The position numbers and the translations under genes are program-made. A stretch of DNA of 64,000 nucleotides from Diaphorobacter sp. HDW4B (GTDB lineage Bacteria; Pseudomonadota; Gammaproteobacteria; Burkholderiales; Burkholderiaceae_C). This document shows, piece after piece, positions 58,573-64,000 of this stretch (the first letter of the stretch is position 1; every line of letters begins with the position of its first letter). The stretch covers positions 4,152,001 through 4,216,000 of the forward strand of contig NZ_CP049905.1 in the NCBI RefSeq assembly GCF_011305535.1, given 5' to 3'. The notes beneath the pieces were generated by a model that was given only the letters and a program-made list of their open reading frames with translations, ran no database searches and had not been told where the DNA came from.

Positions 58573-59747
58573 CTGACGTAACCAAGACCATCGAAGCCCT
58601 CGGCCAAGCGTTCGAGGAATTTAAGGCCACCCACGCCGCCGAAGTGAAGGCGCTCAAGGACGGCGCAGGCACTGCTGATTTGCAAGCGAAGCTGGACAAG
58701 CTGAATGCCGCAATGGATCAGCACACCAAGGAAATCGAAGATGCTCACACCAAGATCGCAGCTGCCCAAATGAGTGCTGGCGGCGGTGCTGGCCCGAAGG
58801 ACAAGGAATATAGCGAAGCCTTCCGCGCTCACTTCAAGAAGGGCGACATCCAGTCCGCGCTGAACAAGGGCGCAGCTGACGAAGGCGGCTATCTCGCCCC
58901 GGTCGAATGGGATCGCACCATCACCGACAAGCTGGTGCTTGTGTCGCCAATGCGTGCATTGGCGAATGTGCAAACCGTTTCCGGTGCGGGACATACAAAA
59001 CTGTTCAACAAGGGCGGCACATCGTCTGGGTGGGTTGGCGAAACCGACGACCGCCCACAAACGAACACCAGCACGTTTGCGTCGCTGGGCTTCGGATGGG
59101 GAGAAATCTACGCCAACCCAGCGGCCACACAGCAGATGCTGGATGACTCCGCGATCAATCTGGAGTCGTGGCTTGCGAATGAGGTCGATACCGAGTTTTC
59201 CAAGCAAGAAGGCGTTGGTTTCTGGTCTGGTAACGGCACCAACAAGCCATTCGGCATCCTGACCTATGTCACTGGTGGCGCGAACGCAGCGAAGCACCCC
59301 TTTGGCGCAATCAAGACGGTGAATTCTGGCGCGGCCGCTGCAATCACTGCTGATGGCATTCTCGATCTGGTTTATGACCTGCCGAGCGCCTTCACTGGCG
59401 GCGCGCGCTTCACGATGAACCGCAAGACGCTGGGTGTGATCCGCAAGCTCAAGGATGGCCAAGGCAACTACCTCTGGCAGCCCACATATGTGGCTGGGGA
59501 GCCAAGCACCGTTGCCGGGTTTGTCGCGACGGAAGTGCCGGACATGCCTGATGTGGCCGCGAATGCAGTGCCGATCCTGTTCGGTGACTTCAAGCGCACC
59601 TACACCGTGTTCGACCGCACAGGCGTTCGTGTGTTGCGCGATCCGTTCACGGCCAAGCCCTATGTACTGTTCTACACGACCAAGCGCGTAGGCGGCGGTG
59701 TGCACAACCCCGAACCGATGCGCGCCCTCAAGGTCGCCGCAGCCTAA
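58569..59747 (+). CDS. major capsid protein (HK97 family)
   Basis: A 392-residue capsid. Residues 1-70 form a helical delta/scaffold domain (FKATHAAEVKALKDGAG); the body has GGYLAPVEWDRTI and PILFGDFKRTYTVFDR, typical of the HK97 fold. Cleavage by the upstream protease is expected near residue 75-85. Confidence 0.94.
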   Translation: MTDVTKTIEALGQAFEEFKATHAAEVKALKDGAGTADLQAKLDKLNAAMDQHTKEIEDAHTKIAAAQMSAGGGAGPKDKEYSEAFRAHFKKGDIQSALNKGAADEGGYLAPVEWDRTITDKLVLVSPMRALANVQTVSGAGHTKLFNKGGTSSGWVGETDDRPQTNTSTFASLGFGWGEIYANPAATQQMLDDSAINLESWLANEVDTEFSKQEGVGFWSGNGTNKPFGILTYVTGGANAAKHPFGAIKTVNSGAAAAITADGILDLVYDLPSAFTGGARFTMNRKTLGVIRKLKDGQGNYLWQPTYVAGEPSTVAGFVATEVPDMPDVAANAVPILFGDFKRTYTVFDRTGVRVLRDPFTAKPYVLFYTTKRVGGGVHNPEPMRALKVAAA

Positions 59748-59758
59748 GGAGATCGCCC

Positions 59759-59917
59759 ATGAAGTTCGCAAAGACCTTCAAGGGCGTGCCTGACGGGGAA
59801 ATCTACCCCGTCGAGTACCAGCCCGGTGATGAATGCCCACCAGAGCTTGAGGACGCCGCGCGCGAACTCGAAGTGCTGGAAGGCAAGGCCAACAAACAGA
59901 CCAAGCCGAAAGCCTGA
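59759..59917 (+). CDS. small phage head protein (52 aa)
   Basis: Starts MKFAKTFKGVPDGEIYPVEY and has an acidic helical C-terminus. GGAG precedes the ATG. It lies between capsid and connector genes; such small proteins are common there. Confidence 0.75.
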   Translation: MKFAKTFKGVPDGEIYPVEYQPGDECPPELEDAARELEVLEGKANKQTKPKA

Positions 59918-59919
59918 CC

Positions 59920-60261
59920 ATGCTCGTGACACTTGACGAGGCCATTGCGCATTTGCGTGTGGAGGCTGGCCCAGAGGACAACCTGATCACGCTGTACGCA
60001 CTGGCCGCAGAACAGTCCGCGATGGACTATCTGAATCGTCAGGTGTTCGCGGATCAGGACGTGCTGGAAGACGCTGCGACTGTAGGGGGGGCGGGCGCTA
60101 ACCCGCTCGTCGTCAACTACGCAATCAAGGCCGCTATCTTGCTGACGCTCGGCCACCTCTACGCCAATCGTGAAGACGTGGTGGCGGGGCAGACTGTGGC
60201 GCAGTTGCCTTTCGGCGCTCGCTCTCTGCTCCGTCCGCATCGCATCGTGAACGGATTCTGA
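59920..60261 (+). CDS. head-tail connector protein (gp6-like)
   Basis: A 113-residue helical protein (LVTLDEAIAHLRVEAGPEDN, later AIKAAILLTLGHLYANRE), the HK97 gp6/DUF-type adaptor that joins portal and closure proteins. Confidence 0.88.
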   Translation: MLVTLDEAIAHLRVEAGPEDNLITLYALAAEQSAMDYLNRQVFADQDVLEDAATVGGAGANPLVVNYAIKAAILLTLGHLYANREDVVAGQTVAQLPFGARSLLRPHRIVNGF

Positions 60262-60263
60262 CC

Positions 60264-60590
60264 ATGACCACAGCCGGACAACTCCGCCACAAAGTGGTGA
60301 TCCAGAAGCTTGGCGATGGCGAGAACGAATGGGGCGAGCCGATCAAAGACCAGTGGGTCGACGTCTGCTCACCATGGGCCGATATTCGCCAACCTTCGGG
60401 GCTCTCTGCGATCAAAGCCGACGCTCAAGTGTCCATCGTGCGCACATCGATCCGCATCCGGTTTCGCAATGACGTGAAGCCCGGCATGCGGGTGGTGCAC
60501 GGCGAGCGGGTCTACAGCGTCAAGGCCGGACCGCTGGCAGTGGATGGCAAGCGCGTGTTTGTGGACCTGATTTGCGAAGAGGTGACGTGA
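60264..60590 (+). CDS. head closure / head-tail joining protein
   Basis: A 108-residue beta-barrel protein of the SPP1 gp16 / phage_H_T_join type (GQLRHKVVIQKLGDGENEWG). It seals the capsid after packaging. Confidence 0.88.
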   Translation: MTTAGQLRHKVVIQKLGDGENEWGEPIKDQWVDVCSPWADIRQPSGLSAIKADAQVSIVRTSIRIRFRNDVKPGMRVVHGERVYSVKAGPLAVDGKRVFVDLICEEVT

Positions 60591-61021
60591 TGGGTATGGC
60601 TGTCCGCATGGATGCTTCGCGCCTCAAAGAGCAACTGAAGGCGACGGCGGCCAAGTTGCACGATGCCACGCGCCCAGCCGCACAGGCTGGTGCGCAGGTC
60701 ATCTACGAACGTGCTCGCCTGAATGCTCCGATCTCGCCAAAGGCTCACTACTTCTACATCCGAGGGAAGAAGTACGGGCCCTATGCCCCCGGCAACCTGC
60801 GCGACAGCATCTATCAGGTCTACGCCAAGAGCAAGAGCTACGCGGATCGCGCCACTTACCACATTAGTTTCAACAAGGACAAGGCCCCATACGGTTTTGT
60901 TTATGAGTACGGCAACAGCAAGCGCGGCGCGCAGTCGTTCATTGCTCGCTCAGTGATTGAGACGCGTACTGAAGTGCGACAGGCGATGAAAGACAGGTTT
61001 ATCCAAGAGGTCAACAAATGA
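60590..61021 (+). CDS. HK97 gp10-like tail component
   Basis: A 143-residue protein with RPAAQAGAQVIYERARLNAP and APYGFVYEYGN, the HK97 gp10 family. TGATG overlap with the upstream gene sets the start at 60590. Confidence 0.88.
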   Translation: MGMAVRMDASRLKEQLKATAAKLHDATRPAAQAGAQVIYERARLNAPISPKAHYFYIRGKKYGPYAPGNLRDSIYQVYAKSKSYADRATYHISFNKDKAPYGFVYEYGNSKRGAQSFIARSVIETRTEVRQAMKDRFIQEVNK

Positions 61022-61371
61022 GCATGGAAGGCGATCTGGTCGCGACCCTGAAGGCGCTATGTCCGCGTGTTTTCGCTGACGTGGCACCCGCCGGAACCAC
61101 CAAGCCATACGTGACATGGCAGGGCATCGGCGGCGAATCCATCTATGCACTGAACAATACGCCAATCGACAAGCGCAACACGCTCATGCAGATCAACGTG
61201 TGGGCCGCAGATCGACTGCAGTCAATAACGCTTGCCCGAAACATCGAGGCCGCGATTGCCGCATCCCCCGCATTTGTCGCCAAGCCCGTGAACGAGCCTG
61301 TGTCTGTCTACGAGGACGACACAGAGCTACACGGCGCGATCCAACGATTCGAAATCTGGCACGCCAGATAA
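61018..61371 (+). CDS. tail completion protein (DUF3168)
   Basis: A 117-residue protein with LVATLKALCPRVFADVAPAG and VTWQGIGG, the DUF3168 tail-terminator family that stops tail tube growth. Confidence 0.86.
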   Translation: MSMEGDLVATLKALCPRVFADVAPAGTTKPYVTWQGIGGESIYALNNTPIDKRNTLMQINVWAADRLQSITLARNIEAAIAASPAFVAKPVNEPVSVYEDDTELHGAIQRFEIWHAR

Positions 61372-61404
61372 CCCAACCAAATCAGGCCGAGAGGCCAAAC
61401 CAAT

Positions 61405-61439
61405 AAGCCCTGTCGGAGAAATCCTGCGGGGCTTTTTTA
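61405..61439 (+). terminator. terminator upstream of the major tail gene (first)
   Basis: AAGCCC pairs with GGGCTT around a long loop, followed by TTTTTTA. Confidence 0.75.
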
Positions 61440-61460
61440 TGCCCGATGAGGGCGTCAACC

Positions 61461-61483
61461 ACCGCTGAAAGGCGGTTTTTTTT
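61461..61483 (+). terminator. terminator upstream of the major tail gene (second)
   Basis: ACCGC pairs with GCGGT around TGAAAG, followed by eight T. It lies 20 bases before the tail gene start. Confidence 0.82.
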
Positions 61484-61502
61484 CGTCCAGTGAAAGGCAA
61501 AC

Positions 61503-62150
61503 ATGTCCTACTCTCTTCCTGAAGGCTCCAGCCAACAGTTCACCAACACATTCGCGGCACCCAAGACGGTCTCCGCAGTGACCAACGCAAACCCTGCGGT
61601 CGCAACCATCACCGGCCATGGCTACTTGACGGGCGACGAAGTCCTGTTCAATTCCGGCTGGGAGGACGCGACGGATATGGTCTGCAAGGTCGAAGTGGTT
61701 GACGCCAACAGCGTCAAGCTGCTGGGCCTGGACACATCGGCAACATCGTTCTTCCCTGCTGGGACGGGCATTGGCACCACGCAGAAGGTGACTGGCTGGA
61801 CCGTGATTCCACAGGTGCTGACGATCAGCTCCAGCGGCGGCGATGCCAAGTTCACCGACGTGAACCCGCTGGCAAAGCGCAACGGCATCAAGATTCCAAC
61901 CGGTTTCAACGCCACGTCCATCACCCTGTCGCTGGGCTATGACGCGGCCAACGCCAACTACAAGACCATGGTGGGCATCTCGCGCACCCTGTCCAAGGTG
62001 GCCTTCCGACAGGTCCTGTCTGGCGGCTCCACGCAGTACGGATATGGCTACATGTCTGTCTCGGAGTTCCCCAAGCTCAACAACAACCAAGTTAACACCG
62101 TAGACGCCGCGTTGGCGTTCCTCGGCAAGACCATGTCTTACGACGCGTAA
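61503..62150 (+). CDS. major tail tube protein
   Basis: A 215-residue protein. The beta-rich N-terminal half (TNANPAVATITGHGYLTGDE) is Ig-like and used in several tail tube proteins. A conserved-looking SVSEFPKLNNNQVNTVDAAL follows near the C-terminus. Its position before the G/GT chaperone genes identifies it. Confidence 0.85.
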   Translation: MSYSLPEGSSQQFTNTFAAPKTVSAVTNANPAVATITGHGYLTGDEVLFNSGWEDATDMVCKVEVVDANSVKLLGLDTSATSFFPAGTGIGTTQKVTGWTVIPQVLTISSSGGDAKFTDVNPLAKRNGIKIPTGFNATSITLSLGYDAANANYKTMVGISRTLSKVAFRQVLSGGSTQYGYGYMSVSEFPKLNNNQVNTVDAALAFLGKTMSYDA

Positions 62151-62257
62151 GCGTCTCCACCACGGCGAAAGCCATCACCAGCACCGACGCATCCTCGTTC
62201 GCCTTTCGCAGGGCGGCGGGGGTGCGCACGGGCATCTAACTCTGCGAAAGAAACATC

Positions 62258-62650
62258 ATGGCAAAAATCATTCTGGGTAAGCGCCCAAAGAACTTCAAGC
62301 GCGTCGTCTCCTTCGATCTGCCCGAGGGTGGCAAGGGCTCCGTTGAAATCACCTTCGTGTACCGCACGCGCACCGAGTTCGGCCAATTCGTTGACGAACT
62401 GATGGCGGCGGCAGGTGAGGCACCCGCAAGTCAGAGCGACGAGGACGTGAAGTTCTCGCTGGCGAAGGCGCTGGGCAAGACCGTGGGCACCAATGCCGAC
62501 TACATCATGAAGGTGGCCGATGACTGGAATCTGGATGCCGAATTCTCGCGCGACAACGTGCAGCAGATGTGCGACGAGTACCCCGGTGCAGCCGCCGCGG
62601 TGATCGATGCCTATCGCCTGGCCATCGCGGACGGGCGCTTGGGAAACTGA
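62258..62650 (+). CDS. tail assembly chaperone (gpG-like)
   Basis: A 130-residue protein between tail tube and tape measure genes. It ends with a GGGAAAC slippery heptamer (62641-62647) directly followed by the stop codon. A fraction of ribosomes should shift -1 to give a G-T fusion, as in lambda. Confidence 0.88.
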   Translation: MAKIILGKRPKNFKRVVSFDLPEGGKGSVEITFVYRTRTEFGQFVDELMAAAGEAPASQSDEDVKFSLAKALGKTVGTNADYIMKVADDWNLDAEFSRDNVQQMCDEYPGAAAAVIDAYRLAIADGRLGN

Positions 62651-62967
62651 AGCAGGCCGGGGCTGCGCTCTATGAGAAAAAGGCCCCGGCACAAGATCAG
62701 CAGAATCCATTTCTCGCGGCAATCATCGCAAGCGGGGCGGAGCGTCTAACCGAGGTCTGGCCGGAGAACTGGCGGGCCTTCGAGTTGTTTTACCGCGTGC
62801 GCACTCAGTGGAATGTTGACTACGGCAGCGCCATCGGTTTGCGGTACGAGGCGGCATATCCGCTGATTGATCGCGAGGCTGTGGATGGCGACGACTGGCA
62901 GGACCTGTTTGACGATCTGCGAGTTCTGGAGCGGGGCGCGTTGGATGCCTTGAATGATGTGAAGTAG
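62258..62967 (+). CDS. tail assembly chaperone, -1 frameshift product (gpGT-like)
   Basis: Slippage on GGGAAAC joins the 130-residue G part to 106 residues beginning LKQAGAALYEKKAPAQ and ending at 62964. Total about 236 residues. The T part has no ribosome site of its own. The fusion recruits tail tube subunits to the tape measure protein. Confidence 0.82.
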
Positions 62968-63034
62968 GCGGGATGCGCGAGGCCAGCTAGTCGGTGACAT
63001 TTGGTAGCATGTCCCCTTCATCATTGGAGGGGAT

Positions 63035-63496
63035 ATGCGAATCAAAAATCGATGGGCGATACCGCTTGCAATATTGTTGTTGTCGGCCTGCTCAAACCAA
63101 ACAGCCAAAACGGCGGTAAAGAAACTCCTCAACGACCCGGATAGTGCGCAATTTTCAGAAATGCGGGCTGGTAAAGATACGGGCGATGTCTGTGGTTACG
63201 TGAATGCCAAGAACCGCATGGGAGGTTTCGTTGGCAATACCCCATTCTTCTACCAGCAGAGCACTGATACGGTCGCCATAGTCAAATCACCTGAAGACAG
63301 CGACTTTCGCATGTTGTGGCTAGACCTTCGATCTGGCGGGAAAAACGATTTCGTGAAGATCGCAACTCAATGCGATCTCGTTACGCAGTGGGAATCCGTT
63401 TGCGGTTCGGCATACCCGATGCAAAAGCATGAAATGTGCAATGTCATACACCAACCTTCGGAGTTGTACAAAGCACTGAAGGCTGTGAATGGCTGA
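63035..63496 (+). CDS. phage lipoprotein in the tail operon (moron)
   Basis: A 153-residue protein with a type II signal (IPLAILLLSAC, Cys19) and the motif KKLLNDPDSAQFSEMR...CGYVNAKNRMGGF seen in small secreted domains. It interrupts the chaperone-tape measure order and is followed by two terminators. GGAGGGG lies before the ATG. A superinfection-exclusion role is possible. Confidence 0.82.
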   Translation: MRIKNRWAIPLAILLLSACSNQTAKTAVKKLLNDPDSAQFSEMRAGKDTGDVCGYVNAKNRMGGFVGNTPFFYQQSTDTVAIVKSPEDSDFRMLWLDLRSGGKNDFVKIATQCDLVTQWESVCGSAYPMQKHEMCNVIHQPSELYKALKAVNG

Positions 63497-63524
63497 ACGC
63501 TAGCTATTTTTCGTTACTAATTCC

Positions 63525-63550
63525 AAGGCTCGCTTCGGCGGGCCTTTTTT
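63525..63550 (+). terminator. terminator after the tail-region lipoprotein (first)
   Basis: AAGGCTCGC pairs with GCGGGCCTT around TTCG, then TTTTTT. Confidence 0.88.
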
Positions 63551-63552
63551 AT

Positions 63553-63582
63553 GGGCTCACGCTTTTCGGCGTGGGCTTTTTT
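63553..63582 (+). terminator. terminator before the tape measure gene (second)
   Basis: GCTCACGC pairs with GCGTGGGC, then TTTTTTA. The tape measure start is 14 bases further on. Confidence 0.85.
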
Positions 63583-63595
63583 ATTGGGCGGGCGC

Positions 63596-64000
63596 ATGGC
63601 AAATGACCTGAATATCCAAGGCGAAGTAGTCATGTCAACCGAACAGGTTGAGGCCGCCTTTGATCGTGTCGGCAACAAGGCCGGGAAGATGGCGACGGAA
63701 GTTGCCAAATCTGCAAACGACGCTGGCAAGGCTGTTGACAGCATTGGAGACGGTGCCGAGAAGGGGGCTGAGCGCTTTACTCGCGCAGAAGCTCGCATGC
63801 GTGATGCGATCAAGAAGTCCACGCAAGAGCTGCAGACGTTGGGAAAGACCGCCAGCGAAAAGCTCGAATTCAACATCGACGCGAAGGGGCTCGATGCGTC
63901 CAAATTTGCGCCATACATTGCCGAGCTCAAGAAGGCAGAGGAGGCGCAACGCATTGCTTCTGGATCGCTGGATAGCATGGGCATGTCCGCGAAAGCTACG
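63596..64000 (+). CDS. tape measure protein, N-terminal part (cut by window)
   Basis: The first 135 codons of a helical protein: MANDLNIQGEVVMSTEQVEA, then a long Ala/Lys/Glu-rich region. Together with its position after the chaperone genes this identifies the tail length ruler. It continues beyond 64000. Confidence 0.88.
   Translation, partial: MANDLNIQGEVVMSTEQVEAAFDRVGNKAGKMATEVAKSANDAGKAVDSIGDGAEKGAERFTRAEARMRDAIKKSTQELQTLGKTASEKLEFNIDAKGLDASKFAPYIAELKKAEEAQRIASGSLDSMGMSAKAT

Larger units (their letters stand above)
29059..64000. mobile_element. lambdoid siphovirus prophage (left end to tape measure gene; truncated by window)
   Basis: From the tRNA att fragment onward all genes are phage-like: left early operon, cI/cro immunity, replication, ninG, Q-like regulator, tRNAs, HK97-type head genes and tail genes. 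No integrase or lysis gene is seen, so both should be to the right of base 64000. All essential genes seen are intact, so the prophage may be functional. Confidence 0.96.

Overview
The window reads as chromosome of a betaproteobacterium of the Comamonadaceae type (an inference from the tig-clpP-clpX-lon order, high third-position GC, protein flavour and class I fumarase type; the genus cannot be fixed from sequence alone), interrupted at about 29.06 kb by a lambdoid siphovirus prophage that runs off the right edge.

Bacterial part (1-29058). The last codons of trigger factor are followed by clpP, clpX and lon on the + strand, with a hairpin between tig and clpP that also carries a sigma-32-like promoter. 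Then comes a tRNA block (Gly-GCC, Cys-GCA, Gly-GCC, Gly-GCC, Leu-UAA), two + strand genes (an unknown protein and a YgjP-type metallopeptidase), and a mostly - strand run: murI, a TerB/DUF697-like protein, a ParB-like protein, a CDGSH protein, a DUF938 methyltransferase overlapping an alpha/beta hydrolase, an AAA ATPase (+), an amidase, a lipoprotein-MAPEG composite ORF, class I fumarase, a DUF3617 protein, and divergently class II fumarase fumC. From 26.9 down to 19.7 kb a single - strand operon joins a four-domain rhodanese, a periplasmic binding protein, two permeases, an ATPase, a cysteine-dioxygenase-like cupin and a cystathionine beta-lyase: an organosulfur uptake and desulfuration unit. 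An aminotransferase remnant sits inside it. A Cas2-like small protein, bluB and a DUF1398 protein complete the chromosome side.

Prophage (29059 to beyond 64000). The left end is a 23-nt tRNA 3' end, the att core. The leftward arm (29-41.2 kb, - strand) is a chain of small genes with ATGA or TGATG overlaps plus recombination genes (SSB, PD-(D/E)XK exonuclease, putative annealing protein), a PP-loop protein and a DNA methylase-like protein. It is driven from PL in a three-operator cluster at 41.21-41.27 kb and begins with a roughly 600-nt GC-rich leader. Immunity (42-44.3 kb) holds cI and cro around a second three-operator cluster, with promoters placed so that both mRNAs look leaderless; an exported lipoprotein follows cI, and an NYN-domain gene has its own promoter and terminator. 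The rightward arm holds replication genes (an O-like protein with a Ser-Pro microsatellite, a TOPRIM-DnaB primase/helicase), ninG and a Q-like gene. Then come two phage tRNAs, an HNH gene and an HK97-type head and tail module through a -1 frameshifted tail chaperone to the start of the tape measure gene. Integrase and lysis genes are not in the window.

The most unusual features are rho-independent terminators placed directly before start codons through both phage arms (implying processive antitermination), the long structured PL leader, a second structured non-coding block at 39.18-39.57 kb closed by a perfect 16-bp inverted repeat, and several coding genes too short for routine ORF calling that are confirmed by stop/start overlaps.
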